In this document: piece after piece, positions 1 through 7,606 of the stretch
Numbering within the stretch: the stretch's first letter is position 1
How the letters are laid out: each line of letters begins with the position of its first letter
Origin: Actinomycetota bacterium
GTDB lineage: Bacteria; Actinomycetota; Actinomycetes; Nanopelagicales; Nanopelagicaceae
Assembly (NCBI GenBank): GCA_010028225.1
Contig: RGOY01000015.1
Span: 1-14,386, forward strand
Length of the DNA stretch: 14,386 bases
Direction: 5' to 3'
Notes under the pieces: model-generated
Database searches by the model: none
What the model saw: the letters and a program-made list of their open reading frames with translations, nothing else
What the model was told of the DNA's origin: nothing
Translations under genes and position numbers: made by a program

Positions 1-369
1 ATAAGAGAAAGTACTTGAGAGTGGAAGGGCTCGTTGATCAATTCGATCTAGCGCCCATGTTGGACCAGATTGCGTTGTCTGCGTCAATGTAATTGGTGCA
101 TCTTCCTCGATAAATGAGATTCTTCGAGATAAGGATTGCGCCATGACTGGTATCCCAGGAAGTTCAATGACAAATCCTGAGAAGATGTTGGAAAATCTTT
201 CAGAAACTTTTCCACCAGAGCGCACTAAGGAATTTTCAAGGAGTGTTCTAAAAGCGGGATCTACTTTGACGATGTAACGCTTCATTGGAGGTGCCGAGTG
301 GCTTGGCATCGAAGTCGAAATGCTGGTCAGAAGAGCAGCAATGAGGGTGAAGGGAAGTAAACGCCTCAT
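1..369 (-). CDS. S8 (subtilisin-like) serine protease, N-terminal part, cut by window edge
   Basis: The 123 visible codons run off the left edge. The start is the ATG at 369, preceded by a strong Shine-Dalgarno (GGAGGTGG, 3 nt gap). Residues 1-26 form a Sec-type signal peptide: basic MRR, a hydrophobic stretch, then SHSA as a likely cleavage site. Residues 30-95 (RYIVKVDP..., ending ISFIEEDAP) look like an inhibitor I9 propeptide, which folds the protease and is then removed. Residues 105-113 read WALDRIDQR, followed by LPL. This is the hallmark entry into the mature domain of proteinase K/aqualysin-type subtilases. The catalytic Asp, His and Ser would lie beyond the edge and are not seen. 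It is probably exported and degrades extracellular protein. It diverges from the Wzy-like gene at 466 across a 96-bp gap. Confidence 0.85.
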   Translation of the reverse strand, partial: MRRLLPFTLIAALLTSISTSMPSHSAPPMKRYIVKVDPAFRTLLENSLVRSGGKVSERFSNIFSGFVIELPGIPVMAQSLSRRISFIEEDAPITLTQTTQSGPTWALDRIDQRALPLSSTFSY

Positions 370-465
370 TGCCACCTCCAAAAATCATCGTGAGGTGCTC
401 TATTCTGTCGATGAGCGCTTCTTGCCGTCTAGTTAGGTATTTATTACGCGACTACCCTTCTCTCC

Positions 466-2355
466 ATGGCGCTTCGCGCACCCCGAGAACAAGTATTCGA
501 GCCAAAAGAGGCATCAACCTCTCCCGTCCTTGTTCGCTCTGGAGTGCTCGCATGGTTGTTGGGCGGCGCATCAATAATCACACTTTTTTTCAACTCCCGA
601 ATTCAAGATCCATTTAATTCACCCAAATTTTGGATTCTCTTGATAGTTGCTGGCTATCTCATAGGGCACTTACTTGGTACTTATGGGCGGGTCCCTGCAA
701 ATGCAAAACCTACTTTGAGAATATTGATTAGCATTCTTACGGCATTCACCGTTTCCTTATTAGTCGCAAGCATTCTTACCGATGTCCCATATGTTGCCTT
801 CTTCGGCGAGTACCAGCGAAAAAACGGATTCTTAACTTATGCCGGATTCGTAGTCATCATGTATGCAGCAGCTCGTTACCTACGCGTCTCTCTCATGTGG
901 CGCGTATATACCTTCGCAATGATCTGTGGGTTGATATCAGCAGTCTACGGACTTTTTCAAATTAATGGACGAGACTTTGTCGAGTGGAATAATCCTTATA
1001 ACGCAATCATCACAACGGTAGGAAATCCAAACTTTGCCGGAGCTGTTATGGCTATGTTTGGCACCATTGTTTTCTGTGCGATATTCGATAAGAACGTATT
1101 ACCTTTCTTCCGATTCACTGCAGTTCTAGTTTTTGGATCGCTAGTTTATGCAATCTATCTATCAAATGCTCGTCAGGGACTTCTCTCCATAGGTTTAGGT
1201 GTTGGATTCTTCCTCTGTGTCGCGCTCTACCAGTACAAAAGAATCTTTGGACTTCTTGCAACTTTAGCTACCGCGGTCGTGGGTGTTTTGGCCATCGCAG
1301 GGATGCTGCAGCGAGGTCCTCTGGAGTATTACTTGTACAAAGCCTCAGTCTCTATTCGAGGTTTTTACTGGCGTGCCGGATGGGAGATGTTCCTTTCAAA
1401 TCCTCTAAGAGGTGTTGGCGTTGATCGTTATGGAGCGTATTTCAAGGAGTTTCGTGAGACTCAGTACTCGCTGAATTACGGCTTTGACCTGACGAGCAGC
1501 AACGCGCACAACGTCCCGATTCAGCTCTTTGCTACAGGCGGAATCTTTGTCGGAGGCTTTTACTTACTTTTGTTGCTGTTTATTGCCTGGCGAGGCTTTC
1601 TTGGTATCTCGAGAAATACAGGTAACGCAAGATTAGTCGTAACCGCAGTATTTGCTGCGTGGCTTGCCTATCAGGCGCAATCAATTGTCTCCATCGACAA
1701 CATTGGCCTCGCGGTATGGGGCTGGCTACTGGGGGGCGCTGTTGTCGGGCTCTCACTCCCCGAGAACATCCAAGTATTTGCTCGAAATAGTGATCAAAGA
1801 TTCATCTCGCCGATCAACTTAAGGCAGTCGATTGTCTCTTCAGTATTGGTTCTCTCGCTTTTGGTTCTATCGACTGTTCTCTACCGGGGTGAACGAGCAA
1901 TGTTTGATCAAAGGGCGCGCTTTGATCCACAAACTCCAGAGAGCAGACCGACTTTTAAGGCGTATGCGGATGCAACTCTCAAAGTTCCGTTGCTTGAGAT
2001 GAAGTACGCAGTGATGACTGGCATCAATCTGGTCTCCAATGGTTATGTCGATGAAGGAATGAGAGTTCTCAAGGAAGAGTTAGAGAAAGACCCAAGAAGT
2101 TTGGACATTCTCCTCGTAGTCGCGGATTTCTCAGAACAACTTCGCCAATATCCTCAAGCTATTGATTATCGGCTGAAGATCGAATCGCTTGATCCTTGGA
2201 ACGGAAAGAACTATTTGCAGATGGCACGGCTCTATCGAACCGTCGGAGACTTGGAGCGAGCGAAAGCATCATTAGAGAAACTCTTTGCATTTGCTGCTGC
2301 AACCCCAGAAGGTGAAACTGCAACGAAGGAATTTGCAGAGCTACTTGAAGGTTAG
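466..2355 (+). CDS. Wzy/O-antigen-ligase-like polytopic membrane protein with C-terminal TPR
   Basis: This 629-residue protein has about a dozen hydrophobic segments between residues 26 and 475, then a soluble tail (about 480-629) with TPR-like helical repeats (around 515-610, e.g. the stretch NYLQMARLYRTVGDLERAK). Features typical of the O-antigen ligase/Wzy_C family are the FGEYQRKNGFLTY segment (113-125), GNPNF (186-190), SNARQGLLS (233-241) and a large outer loop with LRGVGVDRYG (314-323) and NAHN (346-349). Such proteins polymerise or transfer lipid-linked glycans at the outer face of the membrane. An actinobacterium lacks typical LPS, so the substrate is probably a cell-surface polysaccharide or glycoprotein glycan; that is inference. 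No clear Shine-Dalgarno precedes ATG 466, so the exact start is uncertain. The 3' end overlaps the convergent aminotransferase by 4 bp. Confidence 0.8.
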   Translation: MALRAPREQVFEPKEASTSPVLVRSGVLAWLLGGASIITLFFNSRIQDPFNSPKFWILLIVAGYLIGHLLGTYGRVPANAKPTLRILISILTAFTVSLLVASILTDVPYVAFFGEYQRKNGFLTYAGFVVIMYAAARYLRVSLMWRVYTFAMICGLISAVYGLFQINGRDFVEWNNPYNAIITTVGNPNFAGAVMAMFGTIVFCAIFDKNVLPFFRFTAVLVFGSLVYAIYLSNARQGLLSIGLGVGFFLCVALYQYKRIFGLLATLATAVVGVLAIAGMLQRGPLEYYLYKASVSIRGFYWRAGWEMFLSNPLRGVGVDRYGAYFKEFRETQYSLNYGFDLTSSNAHNVPIQLFATGGIFVGGFYLLLLLFIAWRGFLGISRNTGNARLVVTAVFAAWLAYQAQSIVSIDNIGLAVWGWLLGGAVVGLSLPENIQVFARNSDQRFISPINLRQSIVSSVLVLSLLVLSTVLYRGERAMFDQRARFDPQTPESRPTFKAYADATLKVPLLEMKYAVMTGINLVSNGYVDEGMRVLKEELEKDPRSLDILLVVADFSEQLRQYPQAIDYRLKIESLDPWNGKNYLQMARLYRTVGDLERAKASLEKLFAFAAATPEGETATKEFAELLEG

Positions 2356-3746
2356 CTACGAAGGTAGCTGGCAAAGGCTCTGAAATCCTCGACCATGAAG
2401 TCAATCTCCGGTTGCTTGTGAGCAAAACTGATTAACCACTGCTCATCAAGTCCTGGCGGGCTCATAATCTTGTGGTTGACCGACCATAAGAAAGAGAGCT
2501 GAGCGAGATCAAAGTCTGTCGCTTTGTAGTCGCGATAGTTGCGAACTGGATTGGTCGACCATGTCGTGCAACCCTTCACGCCAAAACCGACCGAGTGAGC
2601 AGGTAATTCAAATTCTTCGATGATTTCGCTGATTCGAGCGAGGGCTTGACGATTGAAAGTTTCTGCTTCATCCAACGTTTCTTTCGTGGCAATCTTGTCC
2701 ATGGCAAGAACTGATGCCACACCCAAGAGGTGTCCATTGAAAGTACCGAGATGCGCCATCTTTCCGTTTGTGATGGCGTCCATAACTTCTTTCTTTCCAC
2801 CAAATGCTGCGAGAGGAATACCGCCGCCAATGGACTTTGCGAGACAAATCAAATCTGGCTTGATCCCAAGACGTTGCGCCGCACCTTGGTATCCAGCAGT
2901 AAGCCCAGTTTTCACTTCATCAAAAATCAAAACGATTTCGTACTTGTCACAGAGCGCACGGACTTGCTCTAAGTAGCCCTGATCTGGCAGAACGATCCCA
3001 ATGTTCTCCATCACTGGTTCAAGAATGAAGCAGGCAATAGTTGATGCGTGTTTCTTAAATGTTCGTTCAAGTGCATCGGCGTCGTTATATGGAACGACAT
3101 GAATCTCACCAGGAACTGCTGAACTTTGGACAACCGGAACTGGATCGTTAGCTGGTCCAGCTTCATCAATCGGCGGTTTCACTGAAACTGAGAGCGCGTC
3201 ATAGCTACCGTGATACCCGCCCTCGAGTTTGACCACTCCGTTCCTGCCGGTAAAGCCACGTGCAGTGCGAATGGCATACATCGTCGATTCAGTGCCCGAG
3301 TTGGTAAATCTGACCTGATCAAGGCCGAAACGACGACAAATCCGCTCGGCTGCATCTCTAGTCTGAGGTGATGGCGTGACGAAAAGAGTGCCAATTTCGA
3401 GCATCTTCTTCACCTCTTCGACGACTACAGGATTGAGGTGCCCAGCGAGCATGGCACCAAAGCCCATGGAGAGGTCAAGGACTTTGCGTCCATCGACATC
3501 TTCCATCCATGCGCCTTTAGCCGACTTAATGGAGATGGGGAATGGATCCCAGTGCTGAAAAGATGATTGAACGCCAAGTGGTGATGATTTCTTCGCTGCT
3601 TCGTTTTCGATCCCCGACTTTGCCACTGATGAATTAAAGAGATCCCATTGCTCTTGGAGAGCACTTTGGATCTTGGAGGTGGAGACAGGCTTTGACTTAC
3701 CGGTGACGATACGAAGAGTCTCAGGGTGATTCTTTGGGGCAAACAT
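2352..3746 (-). CDS. HemL-like class III PLP-dependent aminotransferase / aminomutase
   Basis: The protein has 464 residues and a fold-type I, class III aminotransferase core from about residue 65. Visible motifs are NSGTEST (149-155, PLP phosphate contact), EGGYHG (175-180), FDEVKTG (275-281, with Asp276 binding the pyridine nitrogen), AKSIGGGIP (303-311, with Lys304 as the Schiff-base lysine) and GTFNGH (334-339). The overall pattern is closest to glutamate-1-semialdehyde 2,1-aminomutase (HemL), but the length (usual about 430), a roughly 55-residue N-terminal extension and several motif differences argue against naming it hemL. No haem genes are nearby, so another amino-group transfer is equally possible. 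The ATG at 3746 lacks a Shine-Dalgarno. A TTAATG hexamer (3760-3765, minus strand) could be a -10 box giving a very short leader. A 9+9 bp inverted repeat lies just upstream. Confidence 0.82.
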   Translation of the reverse strand: MFAPKNHPETLRIVTGKSKPVSTSKIQSALQEQWDLFNSSVAKSGIENEAAKKSSPLGVQSSFQHWDPFPISIKSAKGAWMEDVDGRKVLDLSMGFGAMLAGHLNPVVVEEVKKMLEIGTLFVTPSPQTRDAAERICRRFGLDQVRFTNSGTESTMYAIRTARGFTGRNGVVKLEGGYHGSYDALSVSVKPPIDEAGPANDPVPVVQSSAVPGEIHVVPYNDADALERTFKKHASTIACFILEPVMENIGIVLPDQGYLEQVRALCDKYEIVLIFDEVKTGLTAGYQGAAQRLGIKPDLICLAKSIGGGIPLAAFGGKKEVMDAITNGKMAHLGTFNGHLLGVASVLAMDKIATKETLDEAETFNRQALARISEIIEEFELPAHSVGFGVKGCTTWSTNPVRNYRDYKATDFDLAQLSFLWSVNHKIMSPPGLDEQWLISFAHKQPEIDFMVEDFRAFASYLRS

Positions 3747-3768
3747 GGGGTTTGTTGGACATTAACGG

Positions 3769-3789
3769 TGATTCACACTCTGTGAATCA
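3769..3789. promoter_or_regulatory. 21-bp perfect inverted repeat, candidate operator
   Basis: The arms TGATTCACA and TGTGAATCA are exact reverse complements separated by 3 nt. The repeat lies 22 bp upstream of the aminotransferase start (3746) and would overlap the -35/spacer region of a promoter whose -10 is TTAATG at 3760-3765 on the minus strand. The size and symmetry suit a dimeric repressor or activator. No regulator gene is adjacent, and the hairpin has no T-tract, so a terminator is unlikely. Function is inferred from position and symmetry only. Confidence 0.5.
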
Positions 3790-3919
3790 GTTAGTTGATG
3801 CTCACGCTCCTTGCGTTTATCAAGAGTTTGAATCTATGTATTTATCCAAACCGAAGGAAAGGTTACCATGCTAAAAAATAAAATCAAGATTTGGAACTTC
3901 CCCGCGTGAAATATGATTC

Positions 3920-5080
3920 TTATCGTTTGAGTTGTGAAATTGTGTAAAGAACTTTCGCAGTTGGTTCTTCAGTATCTGATCCAGGTGGATTATCACTTAA
4001 CTTAACAATGACAGTACGGGTAGAAGGATCAATAAACACAAACTGTCCATAAAGCCCAAGTGCCATCGAAGTTCCAGTAAATGGATGCCAAACTTGTGCC
4101 CCATAGCCCCAGTCATGATCAAGAGTTGTCACAGGTGTGCTCATTCGAGTGAGCCAAGGTCGAGAAATCACTTTGGTTGATCCTGAATATCCACCGTTGA
4201 GGAAGAGCATTCCAACTCTTGCATAATCACGAGCGCTGGCATTAAAACAACAGAAGGTCTTCTCGGTACCTCCAACTCGGTCAACGTTCCAGGTAGCAGG
4301 GAATTCGCTTCCGACTTTCTCCCAAACTTCCTGCTGGAAGTAGTCAGCAACTCTCATTCCAGTAACTTTCTTGATGATCATTCCGAGCATCTGGGTATCA
4401 ACGCTTCTGTATTCGGACTTACTACCTGGTTCAAATGACATCTTGCGATTGTTCTTCATAAACCAGTCAATATCTGTTGTTGCATACATCTGAGCGATTG
4501 CAACTCCCCAACCTTGTGGTCCAGTTGGATAGTCATCCGAAACACCCACGCCCGATTGCATGTCGAGAAGGGTCTTAACCGTGACCTGGTCAAAAGAACT
4601 TTGATTCGCGAGTTCGGGGAAGAATTCGACAAAGCGATTAGATTCAGAAATCTTGCCGTCGTCGATTAGCCGACCAATCAAAATCGAAGTCATCGTTTTG
4701 GCAACAGAGTATGAAGGAAGTTGTGAGGACGCGGTGAATCCCTCTCGATACCACTCATATGTGAGCACACCATTTCGCACGACAAGGAAGGCATTGGTTT
4801 TTGTCGTATCAAGAAATTCATCAAAGCTCATTCCATCGCCTTGGTAGATAACGTCTTTAGGCATCTCTTCACTGCCTCGTGGAAGTTCTATCGGCTTCGA
4901 AGAGGCAGAGATCGTGTGCCAAGGCATCAATGTTGGAGTCTTGGAGGCAGGAGCAAGGCCAAGCTTTATTGATGCGATGGGATTGGGATACCTGATGGCC
5001 TTCGTGAAAATGAATAAAGAGAGAGCGAGAATCAGTAGAGATATAAGAGTGTTGCGTAGGATTCGAATCAATCGCCTCAT
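3920..5080 (-). CDS. membrane-anchored serine hydrolase, beta-lactamase/PBP fold (class C-related)
   Basis: This 386-residue protein has an N-terminal signal anchor (residues about 8-27, preceded by basic residues), so the catalytic domain should face outside. The SxxK motif is SVAK (125-128: nucleophile Ser125, general base Lys128). YRS (224-226) takes the place of the second YxN/YxS motif. LGLYGQ (341-346) occupies the usual KTG/HxG strand position. This set is typical of the broad beta-lactamase-related serine hydrolases (esterases, 6-aminohexanoate-dimer hydrolase relatives, D-aminopeptidases). True beta-lactamase activity cannot be claimed. The ATG at 5080 has no Shine-Dalgarno. TAGACT six bases upstream could be a -10 box for a leaderless transcript. 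It diverges from guaB1 (86-bp gap). A 173-bp spacer separates its end from the aminotransferase start. Confidence 0.82.
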   Translation of the reverse strand: MRRLIRILRNTLISLLILALSLFIFTKAIRYPNPIASIKLGLAPASKTPTLMPWHTISASSKPIELPRGSEEMPKDVIYQGDGMSFDEFLDTTKTNAFLVVRNGVLTYEWYREGFTASSQLPSYSVAKTMTSILIGRLIDDGKISESNRFVEFFPELANQSSFDQVTVKTLLDMQSGVGVSDDYPTGPQGWGVAIAQMYATTDIDWFMKNNRKMSFEPGSKSEYRSVDTQMLGMIIKKVTGMRVADYFQQEVWEKVGSEFPATWNVDRVGGTEKTFCCFNASARDYARVGMLFLNGGYSGSTKVISRPWLTRMSTPVTTLDHDWGYGAQVWHPFTGTSMALGLYGQFVFIDPSTRTVIVKLSDNPPGSDTEEPTAKVLYTISQLKR

Positions 5081-5153
5081 ATAGCGAGTCTAGGAGAGAT
5101 ACCCCAAAGTTCAGGGTTTGCTAGCGGCCCACTTATCGACAACTTATCTCGGA

Positions 5154-5159
5154 TATAGT
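5154..5159 (+). promoter_or_regulatory. -10 box (TATAGT) for a leaderless guaB1 transcript
   Basis: TATAGT matches the -10 consensus at 5 of 6 positions and ends 7 nt before the GTG at 5167. Transcription would then start at or next to the initiation codon. No Shine-Dalgarno precedes the GTG, which agrees with leaderless translation, common in Actinobacteria. A -35 box is weak (TTATCG at 5133-5138, 15-nt spacer). Confidence 0.5.
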
Positions 5160-5166
5160 CTGGACA

Positions 5167-6612
5167 GTGCGGTTCATCAACGAGCCATCTTTTGATCTCA
5201 CCTATGACGATGTCTTCATGGTGCCAAGTCGTTCAGCGATTGGTAGTCGACTTGAAGTTGATCTGACTCCAGCAGACTCTGTCGGAAACACCATCCCGCT
5301 TGTTGTTGCAAATATGACCGCTGTTGCAGGACGACGAATGGCTGAAACCGTTGCTCGTCGTGGCGCGATCGCTGTCATCCCTCAAGATATTCCACTCGAA
5401 GTAGTGACCGAGGTGATTGCTTGGATTAAATCACGTCATCCACTTTTCGATACTGCCGTCACATTGGGTCCGACCCAGACTGTTGCAGACGCCAGTAGCT
5501 TGATTCACAAACGCGCACATGGAGGAATCGTCATCGTCGATGGCGATAGCCCCGTAGGTGTTATTACTGAAGATGATTTAGTGGGCGTTGATCGATTCAC
5601 ACAACTTCAGAAAGTTATGAGTACTTCGCTAGTGACTCTCACCGAAGACTCTGATCCGAAATCAGCTTTTGAGAAGTTGCAAGAGAATCGCGTCAAACTT
5701 GCACCAGTTGTATCTCGCGATGGAACTCTGATCGGGGTTCTTTCAAGAATGGGAGCGCTTCGGGCCAAGTTGTACCGGCCCTCACTTGATGATCACGGAC
5801 GTCTGCAGGTCGCTGTTGCTGTTGGAGTCAATGCTGATGTCTCAGGTCGTGTAGCAAAACTACTTGAGGCTGGCGCAGACTCGATCATCATAGATACTGC
5901 CCATGGTCATCAAGAGAAGATGATTGATGCACTTGCTAGCGTCCAGAAATTGAAGCCAGGAGTTCCAATTGTTGCTGGCAATGTGGTTACCGCTTCTGGA
6001 ACACGCGATCTCATTGATGCCGGAGCAGATATCGTGAAAGTTGGTGTAGGTCCGGGCGCAATGTGTACGACTCGAATGCAAACTGGTGTTGGCCGGCCCC
6101 AATTCTCTGCAGTCTTAGAGTGTGCTTCCGCGGCACGAGAACTTGGCAAGAGCGTATGGGCAGATGGTGGCGTTAGACATCCACGCGATGTCGCACTCGC
6201 TCTTGCAGCTGGAGCATCTCAGGTCATGATCGGTTCATGGTTTGCCGGTACATTCGAATCTCCTGGAGATTTACAGACTGATCCGCAAGGACGTATGTAT
6301 AAGGAGTCATTTGGCATGGCGTCCGCTCGCGCTGTAGCAGCACGCACGGCGAGCGAAGGCGAATTTGAGCGAGCAACAAAGGCCCTCTTTGAAGAAGGGA
6401 TCTCACATTCGCGTATGTATCTTGATCCTAAACGCCCTGGTGTTGAAGATTTGGTTGATGAGATTGTCTCTGGACTTCGTTCTTCCTGCACATACGCTGG
6501 TGCGAAAAATCTTGAAGAGTTTCATCTGAAAGCAGTAGTTGGAATCCAATCTGCATCTGGTTTTAGTGAAGGTAGACCACTACATTCGTCTTGGCGTTCT
6601 GAAGGAAAGTAG
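5167..6612 (+). CDS. guaB1: GuaB1-family IMP dehydrogenase-related protein, probable GMP reductase
   Basis: The 481 residues form an IMPDH/GMPR (beta/alpha)8 barrel with a CBS-domain pair inserted at about residues 95-205. The catalytic loop is GVGPGAMCTTRMQTGVG, with Cys300 as the nucleophile that forms the thioimidate with the purine. IIDTAHGH (241-248), AGNVVT (270-275) and ADGGVR (332-337) are the standard barrel motifs. The flap region MYKESFGMAS (377-386) departs from the YRGMGS of true IMPDH. Length and layout match actinobacterial GuaB1, whose mycobacterial member is known to act as a GMP reductase (GMP to IMP with NADPH) in purine salvage. The start is GTG with no Shine-Dalgarno, probably leaderless. 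The stop TAG directly abuts the ATG of the next gene, so the genes are likely co-transcribed. Confidence 0.88.
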   Translation: MRFINEPSFDLTYDDVFMVPSRSAIGSRLEVDLTPADSVGNTIPLVVANMTAVAGRRMAETVARRGAIAVIPQDIPLEVVTEVIAWIKSRHPLFDTAVTLGPTQTVADASSLIHKRAHGGIVIVDGDSPVGVITEDDLVGVDRFTQLQKVMSTSLVTLTEDSDPKSAFEKLQENRVKLAPVVSRDGTLIGVLSRMGALRAKLYRPSLDDHGRLQVAVAVGVNADVSGRVAKLLEAGADSIIIDTAHGHQEKMIDALASVQKLKPGVPIVAGNVVTASGTRDLIDAGADIVKVGVGPGAMCTTRMQTGVGRPQFSAVLECASAARELGKSVWADGGVRHPRDVALALAAGASQVMIGSWFAGTFESPGDLQTDPQGRMYKESFGMASARAVAARTASEGEFERATKALFEEGISHSRMYLDPKRPGVEDLVDEIVSGLRSSCTYAGAKNLEEFHLKAVVGIQSASGFSEGRPLHSSWRSEGK

Positions 6613-7425
6613 ATGGCCAAACGGTTGATTGTCCATGCCGGATTCCACAAAACTGGAACAACGGCGTTGCAATCAAGCCTCTATGCAGCACGCGATGACT
6701 TATCAAGAATAGGTTTTGAATATCCAGTCGTAGGAGGAAAGGCGCACCACAAAGCAATTTACTCGCTGATGGAGCGGGGATGGGGTTGGGAAGATCGCGG
6801 TGGCAACCCACACAATCCCAAGAAATGGCCAGAACTAATCAAAAAAGTAGATAGAGCGAAAAGCACCGCCATCATCAGTAGCGAATTCCTCTGCGAACTT
6901 ACTGATCAACAAGTTGCCAAATTCAAGGAAGATCTTGATATTGATGAGACTACGGTCTATTTCACACTTCGCCCACTTTTAAAGATTGTTCCTTCTGCCT
7001 ATCAACAACATCTTAAGATTGGTATTCGAAGTGATTACGAAAAATGGCTTCATTCCATTCTCGACGAACCGGGTGTCTCATCGATAACCCCATCGTTCTG
7101 GGTCCGTCATCAACACGCAAAGGTCTTAGCGCGATGGGCGAAGTACTACGGTAGAGAGCGCGTGAAATTAGTGATTGTCGACGAACAAAATCCTGACTTC
7201 ATGTACAAGACCATCAATCGAGAATGGGGGTTGAGTGAATCACTCTTAGTTCCACAACAAGACAAAGACTCCAATCGCTCTCTAACCCTTGATGAAGTTG
7301 CTCTTCTCCGTCGCGTCAATCGGATATATCCGAAGAAGAGAAGCTGGCACGACTATGAAACATTTATTCGACAAGGGGCCTTTAAGTATTTGACCAATAA
7401 AGTCCAACCTCGAGTCATTTACTGA
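6613..7425 (+). CDS. PAPS-dependent sulfotransferase-like protein, apparently frameshifted near the C-terminus
   Basis: This frame gives 270 residues. The N-terminus carries the 5'-phosphosulfate-binding P-loop HAGFHKTGTTALQ (8-20). YFTLRPLLKIVPSAY (116-130) fits the 3'-phosphate-binding motif, with Arg120 and Ser128. Such enzymes move sulfate from PAPS to sugars, peptides or small molecules; the acceptor is unknown. A Shine-Dalgarno (GAAGGAAAG) overlaps the end of guaB1, and the ATG immediately follows its stop. The stop at 7423-7425 looks premature: the +1 frame stays open from 7394 to TAG 7595-7597 and encodes a plausible basic C-terminus. Losing one A from the AAA at 7399-7401 would give one 327-residue protein ending 9 bp before glpX. 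A real inactivating mutation, a sequencing error or a shifted reading are all possible. Confidence 0.75.
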   Translation: MAKRLIVHAGFHKTGTTALQSSLYAARDDLSRIGFEYPVVGGKAHHKAIYSLMERGWGWEDRGGNPHNPKKWPELIKKVDRAKSTAIISSEFLCELTDQQVAKFKEDLDIDETTVYFTLRPLLKIVPSAYQQHLKIGIRSDYEKWLHSILDEPGVSSITPSFWVRHQHAKVLARWAKYYGRERVKLVIVDEQNPDFMYKTINREWGLSESLLVPQQDKDSNRSLTLDEVALLRRVNRIYPKKRSWHDYETFIRQGAFKYLTNKVQPRVIY

Positions 7426-7597
7426 TGCCAAAATCCCAGTCGGTAAGAGCGTAGAACCAGAGGTGATCCCGGTAGAGGTCGCTGCGAGAGCGCTCGTGGC
7501 TATGGATTTGCGCGTGGTTGAGACGTTCCCGACCCGATGGATGATCGCAAAGGTCTGGAAAATGATAAAGCGAGACATCAAGAAGTGGCTTAAGTAG
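7403..7597 (+). pseudogene. displaced C-terminal part of the sulfotransferase-like gene (+1 frame)
   Basis: The 64 codons after the proposed shift include TDAKIPVGKSVEPEVIPVEV and end in a lysine-rich helix (MIKRDIKKWLK) before TAG 7595-7597. The frame has no start codon with a ribosome-binding site of its own. It follows directly on the upstream product and fills the otherwise non-coding gap to glpX. It reads as the original 3' end of the 6613 gene rather than as a separate gene. Confidence 0.65.
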
Positions 7598-7606
7598 GCT
7601 CACCAT

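Noticed and set aside
3868..3909. 13-codon open frame (MLKNKIKIWNFPA) with a GAAAGG upstream in the gap between aminotransferase and serine hydrolase
   Set aside because: Too short to judge, in AT-rich intergenic sequence, with no promoter or conserved context visible.
3747..3919. Terminator between serine hydrolase and aminotransferase
   Set aside because: The only strong inverted repeat (3769-3789) has no T-tract on either strand and lies at a promoter position; no other hairpin is evident.
7282..7606. Minus-strand open frames across the sulfotransferase end and glpX start
   Set aside because: Their products have no recognisable motifs, and the plus strand has a better explanation (displaced sulfotransferase C-terminus).
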